A stretch of 56,283 bases of DNA from Candidatus Methanophagales archaeon (GTDB lineage Archaea > Halobacteriota > Syntropharchaeia > Alkanophagales > Methanospirareceae): contig JAUVZJ010000007.1 in NCBI GenBank assembly GCA_030602585.1, positions 1 to 56,283 of the forward strand. Direction: 5' to 3'. Both the position numbers and the translations under genes were made by a program. The notes under the pieces are model-generated. The model saw only the letters and a program-made list of their open reading frames with translations. It ran no database searches and was not told the DNA's origin. Positions 1 to 8,704 of this stretch are shown here, piece after piece; position 1 is the stretch's first letter, and each line of letters starts with the position of its first letter.

Positions 1-192
1 ATTGTTAAAGGAGGAAACGATGTGGCAATCTTGAGAGTTAAAGCCGGCGTATGTGAGAAGTGCGGTGAACGGTTTTATACGAAAGAAGTTCACAAAAAGA
101 TAGAAGAAATTAGGTCAGAACTTAAACAGAAGACCACAGAGATGTATAAGCCAATTGGTCGGAGTTATGTTTATAAAGGTGTCATTGAGTAA
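1..192 (+). CDS. YgiT/MqsA-type zinc-finger protein, C-terminal part
   Basis: The frame is open from base 1 to the TAA at 190-192, so the 5' end lies outside the window. The visible 63 residues contain one CxxC pair (VCEKCGER) followed by a charged helix. This pattern is typical of the second half of YgiT/MqsA-type zinc-finger domains, small proteins often acting as antitoxins or paired with DUF4258-type toxins. The first CxxC pair and any partner gene would lie upstream. The family call rests on a short motif only. Confidence 0.5.
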   Translation: MVKGGNDVAILRVKAGVCEKCGERFYTKEVHKKIEEIRSELKQKTTEMYKPIGRSYVYKGVIE

Positions 193-233
193 GGCGAGAA
201 TTTAGAAAGATAAACCGGCAGTTATTCCCATAT

Positions 234-812
234 CTATCGCTCTAAGTTAGAAAACCCGATATTACCCGAACTCGTAATAATTCCTTTCAAGACCGACTTT
301 ATATGCCGCAACCCGTATTCCTGTCCGTAATCGCTTAACGCAGCCACACAATCCTCAGGCACTATCGTCTCATAGCCTCTAAGGGAAGCGTCTATTGCAG
401 TATGCAGCACGCATATATTTGTAGTAACGCCGACAAGTATCAACGTTCCTACTCCTTTTTCTTTTAGGTGTGCATCGAGGTCAGTTCCAAAGAACGCGCT
501 ATACTTCTGCTTTTTCACTACATAAGCTTCTTTTAAAAAGAGCTCGTCTATTATCTCCGCTCCTCTGGTATCACGAATGCAATGCCGACCCCATACTTCA
601 AACTCTTCATCGTCGGGCGAATGCCAATCTTGCGTGAATATCAACTGCACCTTTTTTCGTATTGCTTCTTCTATCAATGCCTTTATTCGTGGTATTATAT
701 CTTTTGCTGCATCGCCTACGAACAAAGCGCCATCTTCGTAGCAGAAGTCCTTCTGCATGTCTATGACAATTAATGCACTTATTTCTGGATTTACAACTAC
801 TTCTTTGGGCAT
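234..812 (-). CDS. pncA: Nicotinamidase / isochorismatase-family cysteine hydrolase
   Basis: A 192-residue protein of normal length for the family. The expected catalytic triad is visible as Asp18 (VIDMQKDF), Lys103 (KYSAF) and Cys134 (TNICV). Metal ligands typical of nicotinamidases are Asp62 and His64 (TQDWH) and His77. The family deamidates nicotinamide to nicotinate for NAD salvage in the cytoplasm. The complete metal site favours nicotinamidase over other isochorismatase-like hydrolases. It is divergent from aglB with only about 48 bases between the starts, so the two promoters must overlap. No clear Shine-Dalgarno is seen and the transcript may be leaderless. Confidence 0.85.
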   Translation of the reverse strand: MPKEVVVNPEISALIVIDMQKDFCYEDGALFVGDAAKDIIPRIKALIEEAIRKKVQLIFTQDWHSPDDEEFEVWGRHCIRDTRGAEIIDELFLKEAYVVKKQKYSAFFGTDLDAHLKEKGVGTLILVGVTTNICVLHTAIDASLRGYETIVPEDCVAALSDYGQEYGLRHIKSVLKGIITSSGNIGFSNLER

Positions 813-860
813 AATTTCTCTTATATAACCTGCATAATTTAATTATTATTGGTTACTGTC

Positions 861-2600
861 ATGTCAAAAAGTGCAAGGTGGGAGATGTTTAAAGAAGAGT
901 TGCTTCCCATCGTTTTACTGTTTGCTCTATCATTTACAATACGCTTTATGGGCGGTGCGTGGGAGACAAAATGGGATAACGATGCCTACATTGCCAGACA
1001 GGCGGAGTATATTTACTCCTTTGGACACCCAGCGGTTCCTGACCCTTTCAGCTCGGCACCCTTATATCAGCCCGGTATGGCTTATCTTCTTGCCCTCGTG
1101 GGTTGGATAATTGACCTTATCCCCTTCAAATTCACACTATCCTGTATGGTTATCGCTGAGGGGGTGGTACCACCACTGCTCGGAGCAGGCACCGTGCTGG
1201 TTATATACTGGTTTGCAAAAAGCCTGTTCAATAAATCCGCGGGCGTTGTTGCCGGGTTGCTCGCTTCCTTCTCTCATTTTCTGATTTTCAGAACCATGAA
1301 GGGGTTCGTCTTCCATGATGCTCTCTCCCTTTTTCTAATTATTTTAACTGTTGTGGTTGCCTGGAAAGCGCTTAAAATAGTCGAAAATCCTTTTCCTGAT
1401 GAATTCAAAAATAAAGCGGTCTATTTGGCTACAATTCTCGCTCCAGCAGTTCTTATTGGCGTTACTGGTTTCACATGGGGTGGATACTTCATCCTTCATG
1501 CGATACTGATTTTTTACGGACTTCTTTTATCTGCTTTCTTTTTGGTTCACCGCAATTCCATGAAGGGTGACAAAAAATATCTGCTGAAAACGTGGGTGTT
1601 CATCTGTTCTTCTATGCTTTTAGGGACTATAATAGCGTTAATACTCTATCCGGTGCGTGGTCCCTCGGAGATATTGAGGGCTGCACAGATGCTGAGATTT
1701 ACAGAAGGTCCTCTGGTCTATAAATTCACAGGTGACCTCATGCCACCGAGACCCGAAAGTTTTGAAGCTCTTTTCGGTACATTCCTGCTGGTTGGGATTG
1801 CCCTAACCGCAGTTGGTGTATATGCTCTTTACAAGCGCAATGAAAAATACGGTTTGTATCTCTTCGCCGCACTGCTCGCAACCATGATTCCATCAGTCCT
1901 GGCAAACCATTTCATAGATATGTTCTCGATGTTTGTGTACACATCGCTCGGCATAGGGGCCTCTTTTATATCAGAAGTAGTAAGACAAGGACAGCAAAAA
2001 TTAGTATGGAAAAAGCTGGCAGCAGTAGCTGTTCTTTTAATCTTTGGCATCGCCCTCGTAAATCCAGTTATTGGTTCTTTAAAAAATGATGTGCGTTATT
2101 CCTATACTATTAAACCCGAATGGAAACAAGCATTTTTGTACATCAAAAACAACACAGACCCCGATTCCCTATTTATCCACTGGTGGGACTATGGTAATTC
2201 ATTAGCGTATTTCGCACAACGAAGGTCGGTAATTGACCAGATGCACTTTCCAGACGAGGATGTAAAAGCGGTCTCAGCGGTCATAATGGCAACGGACCCT
2301 GACAAAGGACTGCAGATAGCTCGAACTTTCAAACAGAAATACAATAGCTCAGAAGTATATCTGCTGCTTTTTCTAAACGATGCTTTTATATCTCCCATAA
2401 TGGGTTATGCCGCAGGGTACAAACTAACACCCTTCAATGAGTCAATCAGGATGACCTTCGATGAGAATGGGCAATTGGTTGGGATGAACAATCTAACAAA
2501 TCAGACTACTTATTATCGGCTTTGGACTAACCAGTCTATTGAAGGATATACGCCTTTCTATGCGAGCAACGAGGTTAAGATATATAGGTTAAATGTATAA
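861..2600 (+). CDS. aglB: STT3/AglB-type oligosaccharyltransferase, short form
   Basis: A multi-membrane protein of about 579 residues. The hallmark WWDYG motif of STT3 subunits is at about residue 441 (IHWWDYGNS). An acidic loop near the N-terminus (KWDNDAY) stands where family members carry the first DxD-type motif. About a dozen hydrophobic segments precede the WWDYG domain. Such enzymes transfer a lipid-linked glycan to Asn-x-Ser/Thr sites of exported proteins such as S-layer subunits. The protein is short compared with the 800-1000 residues of many archaeal AglB and resembles the short forms. A TTG four codons upstream (849) is in frame, but the ATG at 861 is the more natural start. Confidence 0.88.
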   Translation: MSKSARWEMFKEELLPIVLLFALSFTIRFMGGAWETKWDNDAYIARQAEYIYSFGHPAVPDPFSSAPLYQPGMAYLLALVGWIIDLIPFKFTLSCMVIAEGVVPPLLGAGTVLVIYWFAKSLFNKSAGVVAGLLASFSHFLIFRTMKGFVFHDALSLFLIILTVVVAWKALKIVENPFPDEFKNKAVYLATILAPAVLIGVTGFTWGGYFILHAILIFYGLLLSAFFLVHRNSMKGDKKYLLKTWVFICSSMLLGTIIALILYPVRGPSEILRAAQMLRFTEGPLVYKFTGDLMPPRPESFEALFGTFLLVGIALTAVGVYALYKRNEKYGLYLFAALLATMIPSVLANHFIDMFSMFVYTSLGIGASFISEVVRQGQQKLVWKKLAAVAVLLIFGIALVNPVIGSLKNDVRYSYTIKPEWKQAFLYIKNNTDPDSLFIHWWDYGNSLAYFAQRRSVIDQMHFPDEDVKAVSAVIMATDPDKGLQIARTFKQKYNSSEVYLLLFLNDAFISPIMGYAAGYKLTPFNESIRMTFDENGQLVGMNNLTNQTTYYRLWTNQSIEGYTPFYASNEVKIYRLNV

Positions 2601-2733
2601 ACACTATGATATGAACGAATTGGGTTCTTATCGTCTATTCGAGCTTTTTAAAATCTTCTTACCGAAGAGAAGAATGTGCATTTAAATATCTCTTCCCATT
2701 AATATGTAAAGTGAAGCTATAAAGAAAAGAAGA

Positions 2734-2807
2734 GGGGCAGTAGGGTAGCCAGGTTATCCTCGTGGCTTTGGGAGCCATGGACCCCAGTTCAAATCTGGGC
2801 TGCCCCA
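2734..2807 (+). tRNA. tRNA-Pro (anticodon TGG)
   Basis: The acceptor arms GGGGCAG (2734-2740) and CTGCCCC (2800-2806) pair perfectly. The anticodon stem GTGGC/GCCAT encloses the seven-base loop TTTGGGA, giving anticodon TGG. The T arm CCCAG-TTCAAAT-CTGGG is canonical. A2807 is the discriminator and CCA is not encoded. No intron is evident. A TTTAAATA box lies about 60 bases upstream. Confidence 0.93.
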
Positions 2808-2836
2808 TCAAACTTTCTTTCAAAAGAAAGTTTGAT
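2807..2836. terminator. Perfect 14-bp hairpin directly after tRNA-Pro
   Basis: Arms 2807-2820 and 2823-2836 are perfect reverse complements separated by CA, beginning at the tRNA discriminator base. It could act in termination or in 3' processing of the tRNA. A related AAACTTT...AAAGTTT hairpin follows the tRNA-Ile gene at 51775. Confidence 0.5.
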
Positions 2837-2854
2837 CAAAGAAACTTCTTAAGT

Positions 2855-3082
2855 TTAAGAAAGGACGAGGAACTCTACGTTTATAGGCAAATCTTCTTTT
2901 TCCCCATCTTCGAATCTCTTCGTGAAATTCAATATTGTGAAGCCAACAATTTCATCTTTAAAGTTTTTGTGTACAACTATGTCGTCCCCAATTTCCTCTG
3001 ATATTGCTTCTTGGGGTTCTCCCGCAGAAATCTCTAAGATGTCTCCTTCTTTATCGTATGAAAGTTTTAATCTTTTTCCCAT
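2855..3082 (-). CDS. DUF2283 family protein, putative antitoxin
   Basis: A 75-residue protein with the DUF2283 layout: LSYDKEGDILEIS near the N-terminus, then a stretch of acidic residues and a final hydrophobic strand (IVGFTILNF). Genes of this family commonly sit directly after a small BECR-fold or DUF4258 toxin-like gene and are presumed antitoxins. Here it overlaps the preceding gene (3067-3381) by 16 bases, so translation is probably coupled. A second DUF2283 gene is at 24317. The antitoxin role is inference from context. Confidence 0.75.
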   Translation of the reverse strand: MGKRLKLSYDKEGDILEISAGEPQEAISEEIGDDIVVHKNFKDEIVGFTILNFTKRFEDGEKEDLPINVEFLVLS

Positions 3083-3381
3083 ATCACATCACCTTTTTTA
3101 ATTCTATCTGAAATATAGCCGGTTAATACAAATCGGTCTATGTTTATCCTAAGTACAGCAACCATATATTTCCCTCCTAATATATCTTTAAAGTGTTTAT
3201 AGTATAAAACTACTTCGGAATCATACACGCTCTTCTTGATGAATTCGGGTTTCTTTATCGTATCTATTAATTGTTCTCTGAATTTCCCCATTATAGGACG
3301 TTTAGAAATAATGTAGTCCCACCGCTCTCTTGTAAATCTGATCTCCCTGTTAAATATATCTACGATAGCCTCTACGGACAT
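3067..3381 (-). CDS. Small BECR/DUF4258-like protein, putative toxin
   Basis: A 104-residue protein. Features are an N-terminal FTRERWDYI segment, a central PEFI...YDSEVVLYYKHF strand-rich part, and a C-terminal KKGDVIWEKD. This resembles small proteins that bacteria and archaea encode immediately before a DUF2283 protein and that are thought to have the barnase/EndoU/RelE-like fold. No catalytic residue can be assigned with confidence. It is the first gene of a two-gene unit with the DUF2283 gene and convergent with nothing nearby. The RNase-toxin role is inferred from family context only. Confidence 0.55.
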   Translation of the reverse strand: MSVEAIVDIFNREIRFTRERWDYIISKRPIMGKFREQLIDTIKKPEFIKKSVYDSEVVLYYKHFKDILGGKYMVAVLRINIDRFVLTGYISDRIKKGDVIWEKD

Positions 3382-3449
3382 TTCTATTATAAAATAACTC
3401 TCGCTTTAAAAAGGAAAGGCACCATATTGTTTAACCAAACCTTTTCTTT

Positions 3450-4862
3450 TTAAGAAACGGTTTTTGGAGGCCAATTATCATCCATCCAGCCAGGAATTCT
3501 TCCACTGTCTCTCGGACCTACCAGCACGTTCCAGCCCGTAGCATCTTCTGTCTCGCCCGATAGTCTCGCTGCAAGACCGGGAAGCACAATGGTCTTATGC
3601 TTCACCTTATTTTCCACTTCGTAAGATTCCAGAGCATCTTTTATCGTCTCTGCGGTGAGCTGTCCGCCAGCAACTGCTGCTTCCACTCCGAGCCCATCTG
3701 TGTCCACCACCACCAAATAGGAATCAACTTTGTTAGAGCTGAGGTCGCTCTCCACCGTATAATACGTCAACGCGAAATTAGAGGTTAGAAAAAGAGGCGA
3801 CTGCTCAGTCGGCGTTCCTACCTCCCTCAAGCCCGGGTCTACACTTACCGGACGCCGTGGGTCAGTGTATATGTTTGCGATGAGTGTGCGCTCTGGTATC
3901 AACGAATGCGGTTCTATCGAATGCAAAATCATCATATCTGCGTATTTTACGGTTCCTATGGTTGCAAGAATCGTTTCCCAATACGAAGCATCCAGCGCAT
4001 CTTCATCGCCGTGAACCATCCACGCGGTCATAGGCACGGACATCAAAGGATATGCAACACTTTTATTCTCATCTACTATTCCCGCACGCCTTAGCCGTAC
4101 AAACCTGGAAAACGTATCCGCAAGCCCTTCACCTGTTGGATATGTCCCCGGGTCCAATACGATGTCCTCGACGCCCGCAGAAGAGAAAGTCGAAGCAAGA
4201 CTGTTTAGCATATCGAGATCGGGTGAAAACAACGTAACCGGGACATTATACCGCGTAACAATTTCCAGAATCTCTTTCCAGTTGGTTTCGTCCGCAGCAT
4301 AGATCAACGGATTCCTATCCGAAACCTCATTCAAACCTTCTTCCATCACTTTCGCATCGAATGAGCAAAGCACGAGCGGTAAATCAGTTTCTTCTGCTAC
4401 ATGCTTCACACACCCCGCAAATGCTTTCGCATCACCGGACACAGAACGAATCGCAATCGCATCTAATCTTAAAGATTCGCCAACGTAAAATTTACGCCAA
4501 TTTGTTATCTTCCTTACACGCTCCCGCAATTCCTCCTCTTCCATTGTATCCCATACATCATAAGCAAGCGCTGTTCGGTTAAAGAAAGTAAGCTCGTGCC
4601 GGTACATGATATCCTCTCCACCTATTTTACTCGCTCTCGCACCTACTCCTATCTCCACTTCTCTCACCTCTGGCGCTAACAATTCCGCTAATTTCTTACT
4701 TTTCTCCGCGTATTCCGGCTCAAAGAGTGGTTTGCACTCCTCTAATTTCTTCTGCCTCTCTTTCAGTAGCGATGCAAAAGCCAGGCACGTTTTCTCACCG
4801 CATTCTTCACAATTCGTCCCCGGAAGATACTCCCATATCTCCATCGGGCTGCTTAGTTTCAT
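3450..4862 (-). CDS. cdhE: Acetyl-CoA decarbonylase/synthase gamma subunit (corrinoid Fe-S protein, large subunit)
   Basis: A 470-residue protein. The N-terminal 4Fe-4S motif has cysteines at 18, 21, 26 and 43 ([11 protein letters not shown]...EEC), as in CdhE. It is followed by a TIM-barrel region and a C-terminal corrinoid-binding part. With CdhD it carries the methyl group between tetrahydromethanopterin and the A-cluster of CdhC. An ATG at 4895 is in frame, but the start at 4862 is preferred. That ATG overlaps the cdhD stop as ATGA and has GGAGG about nine bases upstream, inside the cdhD 3' end. The two genes are therefore translationally coupled. Confidence 0.93.
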   Translation of the reverse strand: MKLSSPMEIWEYLPGTNCEECGEKTCLAFASLLKERQKKLEECKPLFEPEYAEKSKKLAELLAPEVREVEIGVGARASKIGGEDIMYRHELTFFNRTALAYDVWDTMEEEELRERVRKITNWRKFYVGESLRLDAIAIRSVSGDAKAFAGCVKHVAEETDLPLVLCSFDAKVMEEGLNEVSDRNPLIYAADETNWKEILEIVTRYNVPVTLFSPDLDMLNSLASTFSSAGVEDIVLDPGTYPTGEGLADTFSRFVRLRRAGIVDENKSVAYPLMSVPMTAWMVHGDEDALDASYWETILATIGTVKYADMMILHSIEPHSLIPERTLIANIYTDPRRPVSVDPGLREVGTPTEQSPLFLTSNFALTYYTVESDLSSNKVDSYLVVVDTDGLGVEAAVAGGQLTAETIKDALESYEVENKVKHKTIVLPGLAARLSGETEDATGWNVLVGPRDSGRIPGWMDDNWPPKTVS

Positions 4863-6121
4863 TTCGTTAACCCTCCTACGTCCCACGTGACCCAATCTTT
4901 CATCTCTACTTTTTTAGCTTTATCTCCTTCTACATCCGCTCCAAACAGCATTTGTGTCACGCGCTTGACCGCATCCGCTGCTTTTGGATGCATCATCATA
5001 AACATATCCCCTCCTGCTATTCCCAATGTCAACCCCGTCACGATCTCATACAAAGGACCTCTATACGCCGAAGGTCCCCAATCGGAATCCTCCCTGATGG
5101 GTGAATCCTTCATCCACGCTTCGCGCGCTCCCCACGCATTTGTTATACCACAGGAAATAGGAAACGCCAGATCTGCATCGCCCTTTAGTGCAGCTATTCT
5201 CATCCTTTCTATATTCGTGAATGCGTAATCCAGACCATAACCAAGTGCAGCAGTTGTGGGGTCTATTACTATATCTTCCCTCGGCACACCAAGTTTAAAC
5301 AAATACCTGTTCAATGTCTTTTGTGCATTTATGTCGAGCTGAGTCCACGAAAGAATGACGTGCCCATGATCCATTGTCGCTTTTGCTATTCGCTCGTAGT
5401 CCATGTTCAGGTTTGCAGATGCAATTAAGCATCTCTCGCCCTCTGCAACTTCAGCCGCCGCCTCCAGCACCGCCGGGTCTTTATCGGGATTGCCCGACCC
5501 ACCGATGACAATAGGAACTTTTACCGCTTGCAGCACTTCCTCTACGGTCTTTGCCGCTTCTCTCGCCGACGTATCCTTTATCGTTGGGTCCGTGCTTATC
5601 AGATGAATCGTAACCATGTCAGCGCCGAATTCACGCACGTTCTTCTTCGCCCATTCTCCCGGGTCTTCCATTACATCCGCATAATATCCTCTCACCGCCT
5701 TCGCCAGCGGAATGGGCATGTCAAAGCAATCCACTGAGATCACCGGTGGATACGGCATTTGGCAGTCGAAATTGTAGAAAGGCAGGGATTTCTCGCCTCC
5801 TATTGTCACCGGCTTATCCCTTGTGCCACCATCAGCCGATGTAGCGCCGATTGTAACTTCTTCTATCTGCCCTATCCACTCCGCTTTCGCAACTTCAAAT
5901 TTCGACTCCACCAAATCCCCTATCCTTTTCGCCTCCTCCGGTAGCTCTTGCACGCCTATCGCGGATTGCAGTGCATGGATTAGCGAAGGAGGAATTGCCA
6001 CGCCCGCTGACGTCCCCAATTCTATCTCCACATCGCCCTTTATCTTTACGTCCTCTAACTCCACCACATCGTATTTCTCCAATATACTCGCTATATCCGC
6101 TAAGGTTATTTTCTTCGCCAT
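4859..6121 (-). CDS. cdhD: Acetyl-CoA decarbonylase/synthase delta subunit (corrinoid Fe-S protein, small subunit)
   Basis: A 420-residue protein of normal CdhD length. Recognisable segments are a start with a helical domain, [15 protein letters not shown] near residue 110, and the barrel segment [16 protein letters not shown] in the C-terminal half. CdhD pairs with CdhE in the corrinoid/iron-sulfur component that moves methyl groups to and from acetyl-CoA synthase. It is the first gene of a two-gene cdhDE operon. CdhA and CdhB are not in the window, and cdhC is about 2.5 kb upstream on the same strand behind unrelated genes. A TATA-like box about 30 bases upstream predicts a nearly leaderless mRNA. 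Confidence 0.94.
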   Translation of the reverse strand: MAKKITLADIASILEKYDVVELEDVKIKGDVEIELGTSAGVAIPPSLIHALQSAIGVQELPEEAKRIGDLVESKFEVAKAEWIGQIEEVTIGATSADGGTRDKPVTIGGEKSLPFYNFDCQMPYPPVISVDCFDMPIPLAKAVRGYYADVMEDPGEWAKKNVREFGADMVTIHLISTDPTIKDTSAREAAKTVEEVLQAVKVPIVIGGSGNPDKDPAVLEAAAEVAEGERCLIASANLNMDYERIAKATMDHGHVILSWTQLDINAQKTLNRYLFKLGVPREDIVIDPTTAALGYGLDYAFTNIERMRIAALKGDADLAFPISCGITNAWGAREAWMKDSPIREDSDWGPSAYRGPLYEIVTGLTLGIAGGDMFMMMHPKAADAVKRVTQMLFGADVEGDKAKKVEMKDWVTWDVGGLTK

Positions 6122-6150
6122 CTCTCTGACAATTTATTCTGTGCTTCTCT

Positions 6151-6160
6151 TTTTATATCT
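6151..6160 (-). promoter_or_regulatory. TATA box for cdhDE
   Basis: On the minus strand the sequence reads AGATATAAAA about 30-39 bases before the cdhD ATG. The spacing puts transcription start only a few bases before the start codon. Seen by eye, no start site data. Confidence 0.5.
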
Positions 6161-6177
6161 TTACTATTTTTTCCGAC

Positions 6178-7401
6178 CTACAATTCAATAATCTCCTCTA
6201 TACACGAACGAACTTCTCTTTTACTCGAATATTTCATTAATTCCTGCCAGCGTTTTTGCAGCACGCATACGCTTTGAAAAGGGTCGTATTTCGGCACTGC
6301 ATCAGTTTTGGCAAGTGCGATATTATTTAATGCCTCTTCACTACTTCGCCTCTCGCCCTCCGCAAGATACTCTTCAGATAATAGTTTACATGATTTTTCT
6401 ATCTTCGCCTCAAGGTCTCTTTTCAAAAAACAGCCCGGATAGGGGTCAAAATTCTCTGGATAAACTTTGATCATTCCCTTTATCTCTCTTTGATTCTCAA
6501 TCTTTGCTCGCTCATAGATAAAACGATTTCTGTCTTCTCGCAACTGCATCCAGATGGGATGCGTCTTTGACGGCGGAAGATGCTTGATTGATAGTTGATT
6601 ATCCAGGAAGAAGGTAAATCCAAACATCTTTGCATTTATCAAAAAGTCTATATCCTCCCCCCTCGGAACCCCTGGGTCAAACGGCACAACGTTAAAAAGA
6701 TTTCGATGAATAATCATGTTCCCACCGAATACAAATGGTGTCTCTTTCAACCTCGGGTCAGTTCCAATGACCGTATCAAATGCTTCATTCATCCGCTCAT
6801 AATTGTCCCAATATCTCATCCAGGGGCGAAATCTTTTTTTAAGCTGGTAGTCGCCATCTGGTTGAAGGTAATATCCCGCTACCGCATTGACGATTCTTCC
6901 TCCGATATTTTTACCGATAAATTCTTTTGCTTTCGACATGAATTCTCGGTCTTCAAATACCTCGTCATCATCAATAAGCACCGCTACGTCCGAACCTAAG
7001 ATATGTGGTATGAACGTGCAGAGATTTCGAACGTTGGAATATCCCCGGAGTTTAAGAAGGTCTATATACGCCTTTTTGCCATCACTGATCAATAACTCAT
7101 GTATCTGCGTAAGATTGGAAGACCTGAATAGCAATACTTCTACGTCCATAGTAGCGGAGGCGGATTCGATGATTCTTGCAACCTTCTTTTCAACCTGCTT
7201 TTCAATATCCTCTGCCGTGGCAACTGCAATTATTACCAATTGAAAATCTTTATCTTCCAGTATGTCTATGCTTTGTATGGCTCTAAGTAATGTGCCTTCG
7301 CTATCCAAAGGAGTAGGATGGTCATAGATAGCATCTCCGTCCTTCCAACCAACACCACTTTCTCTTGCCCAATATGATGGGATTACCATTGTAACTTTCA
7401 C
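6178..7401 (-). CDS. GT-A fold glycosyltransferase (family 2-like)
   Basis: A 407-residue soluble protein starting with MKVTMVIPSYW, typical of nucleotide-sugar glycosyltransferases. A triple aspartate (LIDDDEVFED, residues 144-146) fits the metal-binding DxD motif. Further elements are FVFGGNMIIHR and PRGEDIDFL, the latter resembling the acceptor-side ED motif. No membrane segment is seen. The C-terminal 120 residues are charged and helical. The donor and acceptor cannot be predicted. With AglB at 861 it could belong to cell-surface glycosylation, but the genes are not linked in an operon. Confidence 0.75.
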   Translation of the reverse strand: MKVTMVIPSYWARESGVGWKDGDAIYDHPTPLDSEGTLLRAIQSIDILEDKDFQLVIIAVATAEDIEKQVEKKVARIIESASATMDVEVLLFRSSNLTQIHELLISDGKKAYIDLLKLRGYSNVRNLCTFIPHILGSDVAVLIDDDEVFEDREFMSKAKEFIGKNIGGRIVNAVAGYYLQPDGDYQLKKRFRPWMRYWDNYERMNEAFDTVIGTDPRLKETPFVFGGNMIIHRNLFNVVPFDPGVPRGEDIDFLINAKMFGFTFFLDNQLSIKHLPPSKTHPIWMQLREDRNRFIYERAKIENQREIKGMIKVYPENFDPYPGCFLKRDLEAKIEKSCKLLSEEYLAEGERRSSEEALNNIALAKTDAVPKYDPFQSVCVLQKRWQELMKYSSKREVRSCIEEIIEL

Positions 7402-7480
7402 GGTTCCATCCCCCTCTTCCTTCCTGTCTTCTTAAGTATTTCTCTCTACGGCTTTCTTTAAATGTCTTTAACACGGGCGG

Positions 7481-7575
7481 TGAAATTGCGTATAATTTCT
7501 TGCGGATAACAGAAGTTCGCTGTAGGCGAATTTGGACAAAGCCTTTTATTCACTGTTGTGCGAGTACGGCTAACA
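7481..7575. repeat. Structured repeat, copy B
   Basis: About 90 bases that align with copy A at 8091-8186. Shared blocks are TTCTTGCGGA, GAAGT, GTAG, ATTTGG, AAGCC and CTGTT. It can form an outer stem (GGATAA 7504-7509 with TTATTC 7546-7551) around an inner 8-bp hairpin (7513-7520 with 7526-7533). Both stems differ in sequence from copy A yet still pair. GTTGTGCGA at 7555-7563 is the exact reverse complement of 8099-8107 in copy A. The element ends at the stop codon of the VIT1-like gene. Confidence 0.6.
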
Positions 7576-8049
7576 AAGTGTTGCTGCTATCCAATCACCG
7601 ACGTGATGAGTTATAACTATAACTACCAAGGTAATAATCAAGTGCTCTGCAACCACCTTCCAGGGTTTTGCTGTTTGCTCCTTAGCGATGCTAAAACTGA
7701 GAATGCCTAATATGGATAACCCCCAGATTACGCTTACCACAATTGCTGTTGATAGTTCAAGCAGTACGACTGGAATAATAAAGGTTAATGCAAAAACAAA
7801 CTTAGAGAAAAAGGTAGAAATTGTTGATTCCCATATCTCTTTTGCCGTATGCTTATTCTCGGATTCTTCCGAAATATGGATGCCCAACGCATCTGAAAAC
7901 GCATCTGCTATGGATATTGTTAATATGCCGCCAAGAACAACGAGTTTTGAATGAGTACCAGAATGTAATCCTACCATTAATCCAAGCGTTGTGATTATTC
8001 CGGAGGTTGAACCAAAACAAAATCCCGTTTTTAGCGAATGTTTCATCAA
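7570..8049 (-). CDS. VIT1/CCC1-family-like small membrane protein
   Basis: A 159-residue protein with about four or five hydrophobic segments. The N-terminal part (GSTSGIITTLGLMVGL, then ISIADAFSDALGIHISEESE) resembles the first helices of VIT1/CCC1 iron and manganese transporters and related DUF proteins. It is shorter than the usual 200-240 residues. The acidic cytoplasmic insertion is represented only by EESENKHTAKE. Metal transport is therefore possible but not shown. The gene is exactly bracketed by the two repeat copies at 7481 and 8091 and interrupts the spacing between cdhC and cdhDE. Confidence 0.6.
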   Translation of the reverse strand: MMKHSLKTGFCFGSTSGIITTLGLMVGLHSGTHSKLVVLGGILTISIADAFSDALGIHISEESENKHTAKEIWESTISTFFSKFVFALTFIIPVVLLELSTAIVVSVIWGLSILGILSFSIAKEQTAKPWKVVAEHLIITLVVIVITHHVGDWIAATLC

Positions 8050-8090
8050 TGATAATGAATGCCTCTTACCTTAAATAAATTCTGGCAGAC

Positions 8091-8186
8091 GAGCAGTTTC
8101 GCACAACTTCTTGCGGACACGAAGTCCCGAACGTAGCGAGGGATTTGGGTGGGCGAAGCCGTGTGTCCGCTGTTAGCGGATGTGGT
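8091..8186. repeat. Structured repeat, copy A
   Basis: Homologous to copy B at 7481-7575 and in the same orientation. The outer 8-bp stem is GCGGACAC (8113-8120) with GTGTCCGC (8163-8170). The inner stem is AAGTCCC (8122-8128) with GGGATTT (8140-8146). A third hairpin, CCGC-TGTTA-GCGG (8167-8179), would compete with the outer stem. TCGCACAAC at 8099-8107 is the exact complement of 7555-7563. On the minus strand it lies between the PAS gene stop and the VIT1-like gene start. Confidence 0.6.
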
Positions 8187-8212
8187 CAATAAAACAAAAT
8201 TGAACATTTATT

Positions 8213-8617
8213 CTAATCGAGCAATCGTTTTTCACCAGTGATTGATTGTATCTCTGCAATATTTTGGGTTGCCTCGAGACAACCTATGTATTTCCCATCA
8301 GGGTCCCTTAGGGCATAGTATTCAATGAGAACCTTTTGTTTCTCACCTTTGGGGCCAATAGGGAAATCAATCCAAAAGCGGGCTTTATCCCTGTTTCCTT
8401 TTTTCATTTCCTGCAAGAGTTGTTCCACCTTGTGAAGACTCTTTTTTGGGTGGCAGTTACGAACATCCTTACCTGTAACGCTGGTTGGTCTCTTGAATAT
8501 TCGTGTATCGTGTTTGTTCCATGCCAATACCTTACCGTTCTCATCAATAACTGAAAATTCAATAGGCATCGTTTCGAGAATCGCTCTCAATACATTTTCA
8601 GGTAATCTTCCAATCAT
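8213..8617 (-). CDS. Single PAS-domain protein (DUF438-type PAS)
   Basis: A 134-residue protein that is essentially one PAS domain. The start has the usual ETMPIEFSVIDENGKVLAWN signature. It is followed by a VRNCHPKKSLHKVEQLL segment, which is characteristic of the C-terminal PAS domain of DUF438 proteins. It ends with PDGKYIGCLEATQNI. No output domain is present, so it probably acts as a ligand or redox sensor that docks on another protein. A strong GGAGGA ribosome-binding site precedes the ATG. It lies between cdhC and copy A of the structured repeat. Confidence 0.8.
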   Translation of the reverse strand: MIGRLPENVLRAILETMPIEFSVIDENGKVLAWNKHDTRIFKRPTSVTGKDVRNCHPKKSLHKVEQLLQEMKKGNRDKARFWIDFPIGPKGEKQKVLIEYYALRDPDGKYIGCLEATQNIAEIQSITGEKRLLD

Positions 8618-8704
8618 CTTTATATCCTCCTACTAAATGATAGACCATTTTATGTTAATAACTTTTTGACCATTTTACTCCACCTCCTCTCCCCCTTCTC
8701 CCCT

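Noticed and set aside
849-860. TTG start of aglB at 849
   Set aside because: It adds only four residues, has no ribosome-binding site, and an ATG follows at 861.
4906-5228. Long open frames opposite cdhD, cdhE and other genes
   Set aside because: They are antisense shadows of strongly supported genes with no family features or start signals.
8091-8186. Calling the structured repeats classical integron attC sites
   Set aside because: The outer boxes (GTTGTGC, ATTATAC, GTTAGCG) do not fit GTTRRRY, no integrase gene is visible, and only one gene is bracketed. Kept as a cassette-like finding only.
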